From contig NZ_FMVJ01000002.1 of NCBI RefSeq assembly GCF_900102135.1, positions 124,001 through 188,000 of the forward strand: a stretch of DNA of 64,000 nucleotides, in the 5' to 3' direction. Both the position numbers and the translations under genes were made by a program. The notes under the pieces were generated by a model, which did no database searches, was not told the origin of the DNA, and saw only the letters and a program-made list of their open reading frames with translations. This document shows positions 30,175 through 40,832 of the stretch, piece after piece (the stretch's first letter is position 1; the number at the start of each line of letters is the position of its first letter). Origin of the DNA: Microvirga guangxiensis (GTDB lineage Bacteria > Pseudomonadota > Alphaproteobacteria > Rhizobiales > Beijerinckiaceae).

Positions 30175-30867
30175 ATGTCTTCTCGATCATTTCGCCGCAG
30201 GATCATCCCTGCAGTTATAGCTGCTTTTTGCGTCCTACCGGCCGCTGCGACGGCCAAGGAAAAGCCTCGGCAGGCGGCCCGGAGCAGTGAACCGTCCATG
30301 ATCATCGTCCGCGTCTGGAAAGACGGGGAGCCCTGCCGGGGCATGGCCCGCCTACGTCCACTGAAGGGTGGGCAGATGGATATGAGCCGCTTCATCAACA
30401 TCGGCTATGTGACGACGTTCGATACCAAGCCGCAGCTCGAAGCCATGGCCAACGCCTTCGGACAGGCCTTGACTCTCGACTTCTCAGGCCTTCGCAGCGA
30501 CCACGTGAAGGAGTTCAAGGACCAGTTCGTGCAGATCGCTCCTGGCTCCTACGTTATGACCAACATCACCTGCACGTTCGGCAACAGCAAGAGTTGGATG
30601 GGCGGCGACCGATCCAATCCGTTTGCGGCGGAGTCGGGCTCAGCAACGCCAATCCATGGAGCGAACATGATCGAGGTTCGCCCAGGCGAGATCTTGGATG
30701 CCGGAATCATCGAAATCAGAAGCGACAACGTGGGCCTCTTCGAGAGGAGGACCGGCACGGTCACGGCCTCGCATGCATCTGCTCAAGACCAAGCGAAGCT
30801 CCGCGAGATGTTTCCCAATGCAGGAAAGAGACTCCGTTTCTCGGCGTTCCGGCATGGAATTCGCTAA
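30175..30867 (+). CDS. Exported hypothetical protein
   Basis: A 230-residue protein with a probable signal peptide (RRRIIPAVIAAFCVLPAAATA). The mature part has IIVRVWKDGEPCRGMARLRPL, then INIGYVTTFDT, FVQIAPGSYVMTNITCTFG, and MIEVRPGEILDAGIIEIRSDN. The last two segments, an A-P-G-x-Y followed by a V-x-x-G-E-x-x-x-A-G motif, resemble the beta-sandwich pattern in proteins that assess surface or lipoprotein-like ligands, but I do not recognise a named family. The ATG was chosen at the twin-basic signal start; the frame is open upstream without a ribosome site. Confidence 0.75.
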   Translation: MSSRSFRRRIIPAVIAAFCVLPAAATAKEKPRQAARSSEPSMIIVRVWKDGEPCRGMARLRPLKGGQMDMSRFINIGYVTTFDTKPQLEAMANAFGQALTLDFSGLRSDHVKEFKDQFVQIAPGSYVMTNITCTFGNSKSWMGGDRSNPFAAESGSATPIHGANMIEVRPGEILDAGIIEIRSDNVGLFERRTGTVTASHASAQDQAKLREMFPNAGKRLRFSAFRHGIR

Positions 30868-30929
30868 CCGGTTTTCTTGCTTTCATCCAAGTATTGAGCC
30901 CGCGCGGCAACGGTCGGCTTCATCTTAAG

Positions 30930-31154
30930 CTAGATGATGACGCTGCCGTCGGACTTCATGCGCTCGTCGCCGATCTGGCGCTGCACCTTCTCGGCCTCCT
31001 CATTGCTGACCTTGATGCGCACGAGGGTCCATTCATGCTCCGACCTCCAGAGCCGGAACGAGAAGATGAACCCATCGCCATCCCGATGAGCGTCCGCATG
31101 AGTTGCATTAGGCAGGTCATAAGGCCCACGGCCATCGAAAGTCAGTTGTCCCAC
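30930..31154 (-). CDS. Small hypothetical protein
   Basis: A 74-residue soluble protein with GTG start, preceded by TTGGAG at about 7 bases. The sequence alternates as a small alpha/beta unit: GDGFIFSFRLWRSEHEWTLVRIKVSNEEAEKVQRQIGDE. The competing open frame on the plus strand is rich in His/Arg/Leu and looks like a shadow. No family recognised. Confidence 0.5.
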   Translation of the reverse strand: MGQLTFDGRGPYDLPNATHADAHRDGDGFIFSFRLWRSEHEWTLVRIKVSNEEAEKVQRQIGDERMKSDGSVII

Positions 31155-31254
31155 AGATCACTCCAAGCATAGCGTCTACACTCAACGGCTTTGTAAACGC
31201 CAAGTTCTAGCTTTGCCGTGAGAAGTTGAAGCTGCCTCCAGCTCCGATGAAACA

Positions 31255-31280
31255 TGAAAGGCCGGGACGTGCCCGGCCTT
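31255..31280 (-). terminator. Probable terminator of the metal-dependent hydrolase gene
   Basis: On the minus strand AAGGCCGGG-CACGT-CCCGGCCTT makes a 9-bp stem, followed by TCATGTTTC. The T run is weak. It lies about 25 bases beyond the stop of the hydrolase gene. Confidence 0.6.
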
Positions 31281-31303
31281 CGGAGTGGAGCGGTCGGGAT
31301 CGG

Positions 31304-32005
31304 TTAAACCCGCACGGCGACGGTCTTGTGAGGCACCACAACCTGGACGCCCTTACCCTCCATGGCCGCCACGAAGCGGTCCGCATCGGGGACGAGCGGC
31401 GGGAACGAGGCGTAGTGGCAGGGGATGACCGCCTTCAAGTTGCTGAAATAACGCTGGACGGCGAGCGCTGCAACTTCCGGGCCCATCGTATAGCGGTCGC
31501 CGATGGGCACCATGGCGATCTCCGGCTGATGAATCTCTGCGATCAGCGCCATGTCGCCGAAAATATCCGTATCGCCCATGTGATAGACGGTCGGCTCGCC
31601 CGGAGCCTTCACGATGATGCCGTTGGCGGAGCCCAGCGGGAAGTTCACGTCCATTTCGACGAGGCCGGAGGAATGGTCCGCGCGCACCAGGGTGACGGTA
31701 AACCCGCCCTGATCGGTCGTGCCGCCGGTGTTCATCGAATCGACATTCTCGACCCCCTGTTTCGCCAGGTACATGCACAGCTCAAAATTGGTCACGACCT
31801 TCGCGCCTGTGGCCTTTGCGATCTCCACCGTGTCACCCACATGGTCGCCGTGGCCATGGGTCAGCAGGATGTGGCTGATCCCCTCCGTGATCTTCGCCTT
31901 GTCGCCTTCGAAGGCCGGATTGCCGGTGAAGAACGGATCGATGAGCACAGCCTTGCCGGCGAAGTCGAGCCGGAAGGCGGAATGTCCGAACCAGGTAATT
32001 TTCAT
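31304..32005 (-). CDS. Metal-dependent hydrolase, metallo-beta-lactamase fold (UPF0173/YtkL type)
   Basis: A 233-residue cytosolic hydrolase. The zinc-binding HxHxDH is H50-G-H52-G-D54-H55 in [12 protein letters not shown]. Further ligands are D in [10 protein letters not shown] and H in [10 protein letters not shown]. The compact length and the [25 protein letters not shown] opening match the UPF0173 group; members have been annotated as putative hydrolases without an agreed substrate. The chosen ATG follows AAGGGTG. A longer frame upstream adds 19 residues of low likelihood. Confidence 0.88.
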   Translation of the reverse strand: MKITWFGHSAFRLDFAGKAVLIDPFFTGNPAFEGDKAKITEGISHILLTHGHGDHVGDTVEIAKATGAKVVTNFELCMYLAKQGVENVDSMNTGGTTDQGGFTVTLVRADHSSGLVEMDVNFPLGSANGIIVKAPGEPTVYHMGDTDIFGDMALIAEIHQPEIAMVPIGDRYTMGPEVAALAVQRYFSNLKAVIPCHYASFPPLVPDADRFVAAMEGKGVQVVVPHKTVAVRV

Positions 32006-32137
32006 GTGAGCACCCTTCGATTTCAGGAGCATGGAAATGGGGCGTGACGCGCATACGGCCATGTTTCAAAGGAACAAAAGGCACCTTCGCGTCTTATGAA
32101 GCTAAGCAATAATTCTTAAAGCCGCCGGAGGATAGCC

Positions 32138-33403
32138 ATGTCCCGCCTCATCGCGAGTTTTACGTTAGCAGCAGGCCTGCTCGCCTCGGCCAGCGTTTCC
32201 GCCGTCGAGATTTCCATATCGTGCAGCGCCCTCGGCAAGGAATACGAGATCTGCAAGCAGGGCGTCGATGCCTGGGCGCAGAAGACCGGCAACACGGTCA
32301 AGATCGTCTCGACGCCGAACTCCGCCACGGAACGTCTTGCCCTCTACCAGCAGCTTCTGGCCGCCGGCGCGGGCGATATCGACGTGTTTCAGATCGACGT
32401 GGTGTGGACCGGCATCCTGGCCGATCACCTGGTCGACCTGACCGCGAAAGGCCAAGGCGAAATCGGCGGCCACCTCCCCGCCATGGCCGAGACCAGCCGC
32501 GTCAACGGCAAGCTCATGGCGATGCCGTGGTTCGCCGATGCGGGCCTGCTCTATTACCGGCAGGACCTGCTCGACAAATACAAGCGCCCCGTGCCGCAGA
32601 CCTGGGCCGACCTGACGGAGACCGCGCGCATCATCCAGGAGGGCGAGCGCAAGGACGACAAGGGCGATTTCTGGGGCTATGTCTGGCAGGGCCGCGCCTA
32701 TGAGGGCCTGACCACCGTCGCGCTGGAATGGATCGCCTCCTACAACGGTGGCACGATCGTCGATGAGAAGGGCGAGATCACCGTCGAGAACCCGAAGGCC
32801 GCCGAGGCCCTCAAGACCGCAGCCGGATGGGTCGGCACCATCACGCCCGAGGGCGTGCTCAACTACACGGAGGAGGAAGCGCGCGGCGTCTTCCAGGCCG
32901 GGAACGCCGCCTTCATGCGCAACTGGCCCTATGCCTGGGCCCTGGCTCAGGGCGCCGACAGCACCATCAAGGGCAAGGTCGGCATCGCGCCCCTGCCGAA
33001 GGGCGGCGCCGACGGACGCCATGCGGGCACGCTCGGCGGCCAGCTTCTCGCCGTGTCGAAATACTCGAAGAATGCCGAGGCCGCGACCGACCTCGTCATG
33101 TACCTGACGGGCGAGGCCGAGCAGAAGCGCCGCGCCGTCGAAGGCTCGTTCAACCCCACCATCGTGTCGCTCTACAGCGATACGGACATCGCAAAAGCCA
33201 ATCCGTTCATCGGCGATCTGGCGGATGTGTTCTCGAATGCCGTCGCACGTCCCGCGACGGTGACCGGCCAGAACTACAACAAGGTCTCGACCGAGTTCTT
33301 CAATGCGATTCACCAAGTGCTCTCGAAGCGCTCGCAGCCTGAGCAGGCGCTCAACCGCCTCGACCGAGACCTGAAACGGATCAAGCGCAACGGCTGGCAA
33401 TAA
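32138..33403 (+). CDS. thuE: Sugar ABC transporter substrate-binding protein (trehalose/maltose type, ThuE-like)
   Basis: The periplasmic receptor of the transporter encoded by the next three genes. A Sec signal (MSRLIASFTLAAGLLASASVSA) precedes a family 1 solute-binding fold. ISCSALGKEYEICKQGVDAW, then NSATERLALYQQLLAAGAGDIDVFQIDVVW is very like ThuE, the trehalose/maltose/sucrose receptor of rhizobia. GGAGG lies 6 bases before the ATG. Trehalose as ligand is an inference from similarity. Adjacent thuAB catabolic genes are absent. Confidence 0.88.
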   Translation: MSRLIASFTLAAGLLASASVSAVEISISCSALGKEYEICKQGVDAWAQKTGNTVKIVSTPNSATERLALYQQLLAAGAGDIDVFQIDVVWTGILADHLVDLTAKGQGEIGGHLPAMAETSRVNGKLMAMPWFADAGLLYYRQDLLDKYKRPVPQTWADLTETARIIQEGERKDDKGDFWGYVWQGRAYEGLTTVALEWIASYNGGTIVDEKGEITVENPKAAEALKTAAGWVGTITPEGVLNYTEEEARGVFQAGNAAFMRNWPYAWALAQGADSTIKGKVGIAPLPKGGADGRHAGTLGGQLLAVSKYSKNAEAATDLVMYLTGEAEQKRRAVEGSFNPTIVSLYSDTDIAKANPFIGDLADVFSNAVARPATVTGQNYNKVSTEFFNAIHQVLSKRSQPEQALNRLDRDLKRIKRNGWQ

Positions 33404-33405
33404 CC

Positions 33406-34377
33406 ATGTCGAGTGCCGTTGCCTCCGCGCCCTCCCCTGCACGGGAAACCGCGCAGGGAGGGCGCTCCTCCCTCACCCGCTCGCGGATCAGGGCGGCATG
33501 GATCTTCATCGCTCCGACGCTGATCGTGCTGGCGCTGATCGCAGGCTGGCCCCTCGCGCGGACGATCTGGTTCAGCTTCACGGATGCCAGCCTCAACAAT
33601 CTCGCGGATTACGAATTCATCGGCTTCGAGAACTACGTCGCCAATTACGACGGCGAATGGTTCGGTCTTCTCACCGATCCGGACTGGTGGCATTCCGTCT
33701 GGAACACGGTGTGGTTCACGGCCGTCTCGGTTTCCATCGAAACCGTGCTCGGCATCATCGTCGCGCTGATCCTCAACGCATCCTTCCCCGGACGCGGCAT
33801 CATGCGCGCCGTGATCCTCATTCCATGGGCCATTCCCACCGTGGTCTCGGCCAAGATGTGGAACTGGATGCTGCATGATCAGTTCGGCGTGATCAACGAC
33901 ATGCTCCTGCGCCTCGGCCTCATCGCCGCTCCCATCACCTGGACCGCGAACCCGGACACAGCGCTCTGGACGGTGGTGATGGTGGACGTGTGGAAGACCA
34001 CGCCCTTCATGGCGCTCCTCATCCTCGCCGCCCTCCAGATGCTGCCGGGCGACATCTACGAGGCAGCGAAAGTGGACGGCGTGCATCCGGTGAAAGTCTT
34101 CTTCCGCGTGACGTTGCCGCTGATCAAGCCGGCGCTCATCGTCGCCGTGATCTTCCGCGCCCTCGACGCGCTTCGCGTGTTCGACCTGATCTACGTGCTC
34201 ACCGCCAACTCGCGGGACACGGCCTCCATGTCGGTCTATGCGCGCCAGCAGCTCGTGGATTTCCAGGAGGTGGGCTTAGGCTCGGCGGCCTCCACGCTCA
34301 TCTTCCTCATCATCGCCCTTCTCATCGTCATCACCATGGCGGCGGGCCGGGTGCGCCTGAGCGGAGATCCCCGATGA
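33406..34377 (+). CDS. thuF: Sugar ABC transporter permease (ThuF-like)
   Basis: A MalF-type inner-membrane permease of 323 residues with six main helices (first WIFIAPTLIVLALIAGWPLA). The cytoplasmic EAA loop that contacts the ATPase is EAAKVDGVHPVKVFFRVTLP. It starts 2 bases after the receptor gene stop and its own stop overlaps the next gene as ATGA. The basic N-terminus of about 28 residues precedes the first helix. Confidence 0.9.
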   Translation: MSSAVASAPSPARETAQGGRSSLTRSRIRAAWIFIAPTLIVLALIAGWPLARTIWFSFTDASLNNLADYEFIGFENYVANYDGEWFGLLTDPDWWHSVWNTVWFTAVSVSIETVLGIIVALILNASFPGRGIMRAVILIPWAIPTVVSAKMWNWMLHDQFGVINDMLLRLGLIAAPITWTANPDTALWTVVMVDVWKTTPFMALLILAALQMLPGDIYEAAKVDGVHPVKVFFRVTLPLIKPALIVAVIFRALDALRVFDLIYVLTANSRDTASMSVYARQQLVDFQEVGLGSAASTLIFLIIALLIVITMAAGRVRLSGDPR

Positions 34378-35198
34378 AAATGCTCACCCGCATCGGTTTC
34401 TGGCTGCTCGTTGCGGCTGTCGGCCTGTTCTCGATCTTCCCGTTCTACTACGCGATCATGTCGTCGTTCCGTTCGGGATCGGATCTCTTCACAATCGCCT
34501 ATCTCCCTGAGCGCCTCGATTTCTCGAACTACGTCGCGGTGTTCGAGCGCCAGCCCTTCGGCACGAACATCTTCAACTCGATTGTGGTGGCAGGCGCTGT
34601 CGTGGCTCTGTCGCTGGCGCTTGGCATCACGGCGGCTTACGCCTTCGGGCGCATCCGCTTCAGGGGCCGCTCGCTGCTCCTCATGACGATCCTCGCGGTC
34701 TCCATGTTCCCGCAGGTGGCGGTGCTGTCGGGCATGTTCGAGCTCATCCGCGCGTTCGGCCTCTACAACACACTGCCCGGTCTGATCCTCGCGAACCTCA
34801 TGCTCACCCTGCCCTTCACGGTCTGGGTGCTCACCACCTTCATGCGCGAACTGCCGAAGGAGATCGAGGAAGCGGCTTTCGTGGACGGCGCCACGCCCTG
34901 GATCGTGGTGCGCCGCGTGTTCCTGCCCCTCATGATGCCTGCGGCGGTGACCACCGGCCTTCTCGCCTTCATCGTCTCGTGGAACGAGTTCCTCTTCGCC
35001 CTCACCTTCACCCTGACCAACGAGCAGCGCACCGTACCGCCCGCCATCGCGCTCATGAGCGGCTCGACCGCCTATGAGCTGCCCTGGGGCACGATCATGG
35101 CGGCCTCCGTCGTCGTGACGCTGCCCATCATCGCCATGGTGCTGGTCTTCCAGCGCAAGATCGTCGCGGGCCTCACCGCAGGCGCGGTCAAGGGATAA
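34374..35198 (+). CDS. thuG: Sugar ABC transporter permease (ThuG-like)
   Basis: A MalG-type permease of 274 residues with six helices; it begins directly with IGFWLLVAAVGLFSIFPFYY. The EAA loop is EEAAFVDGATPWIVVRRVFLP. The start overlaps the thuF stop (ATGA), so the two permeases are made in a fixed ratio. It pairs with ThuF to form the channel. Confidence 0.92.
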   Translation: MKMLTRIGFWLLVAAVGLFSIFPFYYAIMSSFRSGSDLFTIAYLPERLDFSNYVAVFERQPFGTNIFNSIVVAGAVVALSLALGITAAYAFGRIRFRGRSLLLMTILAVSMFPQVAVLSGMFELIRAFGLYNTLPGLILANLMLTLPFTVWVLTTFMRELPKEIEEAAFVDGATPWIVVRRVFLPLMMPAAVTTGLLAFIVSWNEFLFALTFTLTNEQRTVPPAIALMSGSTAYELPWGTIMAASVVVTLPIIAMVLVFQRKIVAGLTAGAVKG

Positions 35199-35212
35199 CC
35201 AAGGAATTTGAA

Positions 35213-36349
<1,137 letters not shown>

Positions 36350-36428
36350 TCGCAAACCGCTGATCTCGACGCGGGCAGACTTCCTCTATACTGGCTGTCA
36401 CCATGACATCCGCCCGAGGAGGCCGCCC

Positions 36429-36989
36429 ATGCTATCGAAAGACGACGAGCTGATCGCCTTCATCGAGGGATTGCCGCCCCGTGCGCGCCTTATCGGCATC
36501 GATCTCGGCACCAAGACCATCGGCCTGTCCCTGTCGGATGTGGAGAAGCGGATCGCCACACCGCTTGAGACGATCAAGCGCGTGAAATTCACTCCGGACG
36601 TGCAGCAGATCAAAGCCCTCGTGGAGCGCTACGAGGTCGGCGGCCTCGTCTTCGGCCTCCCCCTCAACATGGATGGCTCCGAGGGCCCCCGCTCCCAGGC
36701 CACCCGGGCCTTCGTGCGCAACCTGAAGCCCATCCTGCCCCTCCCCGTTCTGTTCTGGGACGAGCGCATGTCCACCATGGTCGTCACCCGCACCCTGCTC
36801 GACGCGGACGCCTCCCGCGCCAAGCGCGCCGACGCCGTGGACAAGATGGCCGCCGCCTACATCCTGCAAGGCGCCCTCGACCGCTACGAGCGCATCGCGG
36901 CCGACGCGGAGGAAGCCGCCGACGAGGCGGAATACAGGTCCCGCACCGGCCTCGACGCCCCCCCGGAAAGCGGCTCGATGGACGATTGA
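36429..36989 (+). CDS. ruvX: Holliday junction resolvase-like protein RuvX/YqgF
   Basis: A RNase H-fold nuclease implicated in 16S rRNA 5' processing. The first catalytic Asp is in [17 protein letters not shown] (about 22-38). The family blocks [26 protein letters not shown] and [13 protein letters not shown] follow, and the last acidic residue lies in [11 protein letters not shown]. After residue 160 there is an acidic, disordered tail ([13 protein letters not shown]) longer than in the E. coli protein. CGAGGAGG precedes the ATG. Confidence 0.95.
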   Translation: MLSKDDELIAFIEGLPPRARLIGIDLGTKTIGLSLSDVEKRIATPLETIKRVKFTPDVQQIKALVERYEVGGLVFGLPLNMDGSEGPRSQATRAFVRNLKPILPLPVLFWDERMSTMVVTRTLLDADASRAKRADAVDKMAAAYILQGALDRYERIAADAEEAADEAEYRSRTGLDAPPESGSMDD

Positions 36990-37163
36990 GGCCGCGCCCC
37001 AGCGCCAAGCTTCGCGGCCCTGTCACTCAGATGTCGGAAAGCCGCTGAATGGGGTTGACGCCCCCGCAAAAGCAGCCTATCTGACCGGCACTCACAGAGT
37101 TCGCCGCCCACGGCCCGGACGCCTTCGGCCCCCCGGAAACCCCAGCGGTTCAAGAAGTCATGG

Positions 37164-37237
37164 TGGGGGATAGTTTAATGGTAGAACAGCGGACTCTGAC
37201 TCCGTTAGTCTTGGTTCGAATCCAGGTCCCCCAGCCA
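37164..37237 (+). tRNA. tRNA-Gln (anticodon CTG)
   Basis: A 74-base cloverleaf with encoded CCA. Acceptor TGGGGGA pairs TCCCCCA, D arm GTT/AAC, anticodon stem GCGGA/TCCGT with loop CTCTGAC (anticodon CTG at 37196-37198), and T arm CTTGG-TTCGAAT-CCAGG. The weak U1-A72 first pair and discriminator G are typical of tRNA-Gln. In organisms without GlnRS this tRNA is first charged with Glu and then amidated by GatCAB, which is encoded in this window. Confidence 0.96.
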
Positions 37238-37452
37238 CTTTAGACTTCAAGGGATTAGACTCTTCGCCCTCACAATTTGGCTCGGACATTCAGACAACCG
37301 GCTCTCGGCTGTTTAGACGACCTGCTCTCGTTCCCGCCCCTCTCTCTCCTTAGAGGGCGTCGGCCAGCGAGTGGCCGATGATGGCAGCGGTCTCGGGCGG
37401 GTCGGTTCGGAAAAGCGGGATCACATCGGGTTGTAGATTCGCTGCGACATCG

Positions 37453-39471
37453 TCACAGAGCCTCTCCCGCTCGCGGCGGGGGCGGATCCGGCTCATGTTC
37501 CGGGGCGCCCTGGACGAGCTGCGTCGCCGGCGACTGGACGAGCACGAGATACCGCTCGAACTGGACGAGGACGTCCGAGATGATCTGGTCACGGCTCATG
37601 CCCATGATGTCATAGCCGCGGCCGCCGCTCGAAAAATAGGTACGGGCCTCGTAACGGTATTCCGGCTTTCCAGTATCGAGCGGGGAAAGAGTGGCCATGG
37701 GCTGGGCACTGCGGCTGACGCCGTAGATGAAATCGCGAACCCCTTCGGCCGGCGAACGCATGGCAATGCCGCCGCCATCCTCAATCACCTGAGAAGGGCG
37801 ACCGCGCGCGTTCAACTCCCTCGCGACTTCTTGAAGCGCCGGGCGCACCTGGGTAGCGATGAATCCATCCACCTCGGCTTCAGTCGGCGAATGGAGGATG
37901 AGGGCGAGACGCTGCTGCCACGTGAGGCCCGCGGCTGGCTGAGCGACGGGCGTGTGCGGGCTGGCGATGTGTGCCTGCTGCTGAGCGAGATCGGCGCGCA
38001 TCCCGGTCAGGAGCGACCAGACGAGTGCGAGCATGACAAGGGCAAAGGGCAATGCGCTCGCTATGGTTGCCGATTGCAGGGCGCCGAGACCGCCAGCAAG
38101 GAGCAGGCTGCCCGCCACGACGGCTTGGAGGATGCACCAGAAAACGCGCTGACCGATCGTGGTCTCGGTTTCTCCGCCCGCAGCGATGGAATCGACGACC
38201 AGTGAGCCTGAATCCGCGGAGGTGATGAAGAAGATCCCGACCAGAACTATGGCCAGGGCAGAGGTAAGCGCCGAGAGAGGCAGGTACTCGAAGAACTTGA
38301 AGAGACCGACAGATACGTCGTTGGCGACGGCAGTACCGAGGGCTCCAGCGGCCACGCCGGTGTCCACGAACATTGCGGTGTTGCCGAAAACGGTCATCCA
38401 GAAGAAGGTGAACCCGGCCGGGATGAACAGCACGGCGGTGACGAATTCGCGCACGGTGCGGCCGCGTGAAATACGGGCGATGAACATCCCGACGAACGGC
38501 GACCAGGAAATCCACCAAGCCCAATAGAAAAGCGTCCAAGCATCGATCCAGGGCGTCGGCTCATAGGCATAGATGTTGAAGGTCCGCAGCAGCAGCGTGT
38601 CGAGATAGAGACCCAGGTTCTGCACGAAGTCGCGGAAGAGCAGCGCCGTCGGCCCGACCACCAGGACGTAGATCATCAGCAGAATCGCGACGACCAGATT
38701 GATTTCGGAGAGGATGCGCACTCCCTTGTCGAGGCCGGTGATGACCGAAACCATGGCCATGGCCATGATGACCGCAATCAGGGGAATTTGAACCTCGGGA
38801 CCGATGGGGATGCCCAGAAGGTAGTTGAGACCCGCGTTGATCTGAGAGACACCGACGCCGAGCGAGGTGGCGATGCCGAAGATGGTGCCTACGATGGCGA
38901 AGATGTCGACGGCATGGCCTATGGGGCCGTTGATGCGTTCCTTGAGAAGTGGATAGAGTCCGGAGCGGATCGTCAGGGGCAGATTATAGCGATAGCCGAA
39001 ATATGCCAAAGATAGGCCGACCACGGCATAGATGGCCCAGGCGTGAATACCCCAATGGAAGAAGGTAACCGCCATGGCCTCTCGCATCGCCGCGATCGAG
39101 CGCGGTTCGACCGTTGGTGGCGCCATGAAATGGGTCATGGGCTCGCCCACGGCGTAGAACATGAGGCCGATGCCCATACCGGCGGCGAACAGCATGGCGA
39201 TCCAGGAAGTGAACTTGAAGTCGGGTGTGGATTCATCCGGTCCGAGCTTCAATCGACCGTAGCGGCCTAGGCAGAGGAGCAGCACGGTGGCGAGAAAGAT
39301 CCCGACGGCGAGGAGATAGAGCCAGCCGAAGCCGCTGAGGATGGCAGCCTGCAAGTCCTTGAAGACCTCGCCGGCACGATCCGGGAGGACGACCCCGACA
39401 GCAAGGAAGAGGCCAATGACGGCGACCGCGCCGAAGAAGACCGGCGGGTTGATGATGAAGCGTTTGAACAT
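37453..39471 (-). CDS. betT: BCCT family choline/betaine transporter (BetT-like)
   Basis: A secondary transporter for choline or glycine betaine, 672 residues. Twelve hydrophobic helices occupy about residues 8-500. The family signature is [20 protein letters not shown], and the glycine-rich [16 protein letters not shown] region lies near 95. The C-terminus continues about 150 residues into the cytosol, as in E. coli BetT, where the tail senses osmotic strength. AAGGGA precedes the ATG. No bet catabolic genes are next to it. Confidence 0.9.
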   Translation of the reverse strand: MFKRFIINPPVFFGAVAVIGLFLAVGVVLPDRAGEVFKDLQAAILSGFGWLYLLAVGIFLATVLLLCLGRYGRLKLGPDESTPDFKFTSWIAMLFAAGMGIGLMFYAVGEPMTHFMAPPTVEPRSIAAMREAMAVTFFHWGIHAWAIYAVVGLSLAYFGYRYNLPLTIRSGLYPLLKERINGPIGHAVDIFAIVGTIFGIATSLGVGVSQINAGLNYLLGIPIGPEVQIPLIAVIMAMAMVSVITGLDKGVRILSEINLVVAILLMIYVLVVGPTALLFRDFVQNLGLYLDTLLLRTFNIYAYEPTPWIDAWTLFYWAWWISWSPFVGMFIARISRGRTVREFVTAVLFIPAGFTFFWMTVFGNTAMFVDTGVAAGALGTAVANDVSVGLFKFFEYLPLSALTSALAIVLVGIFFITSADSGSLVVDSIAAGGETETTIGQRVFWCILQAVVAGSLLLAGGLGALQSATIASALPFALVMLALVWSLLTGMRADLAQQQAHIASPHTPVAQPAAGLTWQQRLALILHSPTEAEVDGFIATQVRPALQEVARELNARGRPSQVIEDGGGIAMRSPAEGVRDFIYGVSRSAQPMATLSPLDTGKPEYRYEARTYFSSGGRGYDIMGMSRDQIISDVLVQFERYLVLVQSPATQLVQGAPEHEPDPPPPRAGEAL

Positions 39472-39738
39472 GCGGTCCCTTTGGGATGCTCCGTCGCCAG
39501 CCGCGGCCTGTACTGAAGCGGGGATCGTCTCCTTCCGGGACGCCCACGTTCCTCATCCAGGATAGAAGCCGGCGGAGGGGGAAGAGTTCCTTCTCGAGGA
39601 AGTGCCGTTCAGGCCGACATCTGTGAGCGCTTCGTCACCCGGCGGTCACGGGGTGGAACGCCCTTCTCGTATCGCTGCTGCTCCGTGAGGCGATGCCCGC
39701 ATTGCTCCCACCCTGAACCAGAGACGGGCAAGGGACGC

Positions 39739-39770
39739 GGGAACCTTTCCGACCAGTCCTCATCCAATGG
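39739..39770 (+). promoter_or_regulatory. Candidate ECF sigma promoter P1, upstream of the exported protein/cupredoxin pair
   Basis: GGGAACCTTT, a 12-base spacer, then CATCCAATGG. The same first block, the same spacer and a YATCYAATGR second block recur at 40781-40812 before the sigma factor gene. GGAAC-type -35 boxes are typical of extracytoplasmic-function sigma factors. The distance to the exported protein ATG is about 45 bases. Confidence 0.6.
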
Positions 39771-39815
39771 GAATGCGCAGGCCAAACCTGGCTTGGCGCG
39801 TCTACGGAGGATGCC

Positions 39816-40235
39816 ATGAGGATTGCTGTCGCTACTCTCGCCTTGGTCGCCGCTTTCAGCCTGCCGGCCTCGGCAGCCGATCAGGTCGAGAAAGCTCCGC
39901 CGAGCGGTGCGTACAAGAAGGTGAGCGAGCTCGTGAAGCTGCCGGACTTCCTGCCGGGGCTCGGGCAGCTTTACGTCGACCCCAAGACGCTGCCGGCAGG
40001 TCCGTTCCTGGCCTATGACCGCGACGGCCGGCTCGTCAGCACGGTCTATATGCTGCCTGTCGAAGACCTTTCGAACAAGGACAAGCGCTTCGACGATCTC
40101 GCTGCTCCAGGCGGCAAAGTCGACCATGTCGATGTCTACTTCAACGCCGGGCATCCGGGTGTCGAGAAGCCCCATGCGCATGTCGTGCTTTGGCATGTCC
40201 CCAAGGCCGAAGAGACACGAGTGGCGGCGAAGTGA
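39816..40235 (+). CDS. Exported hypothetical protein paired with a cupredoxin
   Basis: A 139-residue periplasmic protein: Sec signal MRIAVATLALVAAFSLPASA, then a mature domain with GQLYVDPKTLPAGPFLAYD, DGRLVSTVYMLPVED, and the histidine-bearing VDHVDVYFNAGHPGVEKPHAHVVLW split over residues 100-125. Its several His residues (DHVDVYF, GHPG, PHAHVVLWH) could bind metal. The family resembles DUF5602-type proteins; that name is tentative. GGAGGA precedes the ATG. The stop overlaps the cupredoxin start (TGATG). Preceded by a candidate ECF promoter. Confidence 0.82.
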   Translation: MRIAVATLALVAAFSLPASAADQVEKAPPSGAYKKVSELVKLPDFLPGLGQLYVDPKTLPAGPFLAYDRDGRLVSTVYMLPVEDLSNKDKRFDDLAAPGGKVDHVDVYFNAGHPGVEKPHAHVVLWHVPKAEETRVAAK

Positions 40236-40762
40236 TGATTTCACGCAGACATATTCTGCAGATCGGCGGGGGCTTCCTCGCCGGTCTGGCATGGCCCCGG
40301 CATATGCACGCCGCTGAGGCGGTCGAGATCCGGATGCAGGGCAATCAGGATGGATCGCATGTCTGGTTCGATCCGGTCGGCCTTCGCATCGAACCGGGAC
40401 AGACGATCCGCTGGATCAACCTCGATTCCGGCAATTCCCACACCGTCACGGCCTATCACCCGAACAACTTCGATCGCCCCTTGCGTATTCCCGAGGGCGC
40501 ACAGCCCTGGAACTCGGACTATCTGCTACCGGACGAGTCCTTCTCCGTCACGCTCACGGTGGAGGGCGTCTATGACTTCTACTGCATCCCGCATGAGCAT
40601 GCGGGAATGGTCGGGCGGGTCATCGTGGGTCGCCCGGGTCCGGCTTCGGCCAGCCCTCTGCCGGAGCAAGCGGCGGGTGGGGAGGCAATACCTGAAATCG
40701 CGCTCCGGGCCTTTCCGTCCGTCGATGAGATCATGCGCCAAGGCGTCGTCAGGCGCGTTTAA
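40235..40762 (+). CDS. Cupredoxin (plastocyanin/azurin-like) with Tat-type signal
   Basis: A 175-residue blue-copper protein. The N-terminus MISRRHILQIGGGFLAGLAW has the twin-arginine pattern S-R-R-x-I-L. Type 1 copper ligands are visible: H69 in SGNSHTVTAYHP, C117, H120 or H122 and M125 in YCIPHEHAGMVG. After the domain there is a Pro/Ala linker (PGPASASPLPEQ) and a C-terminal tail with DEIMRQGVV. It is coupled by TGATG to the preceding exported protein. It probably moves electrons or scavenges copper in the periplasm; the partner is unknown. Confidence 0.88.
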   Translation: MISRRHILQIGGGFLAGLAWPRHMHAAEAVEIRMQGNQDGSHVWFDPVGLRIEPGQTIRWINLDSGNSHTVTAYHPNNFDRPLRIPEGAQPWNSDYLLPDESFSVTLTVEGVYDFYCIPHEHAGMVGRVIVGRPGPASASPLPEQAAGGEAIPEIALRAFPSVDEIMRQGVVRRV

Positions 40763-40780
40763 GGCAGCCCCGGCAGCAGT

Positions 40781-40812
40781 GGGAACCTTTGTCGGGATTT
40801 CCTATCTAATGA
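40781..40812 (+). promoter_or_regulatory. Candidate ECF sigma promoter P2, upstream of the sigma factor gene
   Basis: GGGAACCTTT, a 12-base spacer, then TATCTAATGA, matching P1 at 39739 in both boxes and in spacing. It lies 20-50 bases before the sigma factor ATG, the arrangement expected for autoregulation. Confidence 0.6.
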
Positions 40813-40832
40813 TGAGGGACAGGAGCTTGGCC

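Noticed and set aside
30594..31172. Plus-strand open frame overlapping the end of the 30175 gene
   Set aside because: It overlaps both the exported protein gene and the small minus-strand gene and has Arg/His/Leu-rich, motif-free composition.
37164..37237. tRNA-Gln as an attachment site of a genomic island
   Set aside because: No integrase, no duplicated tRNA 3' end and no change of gene type was found on either side.
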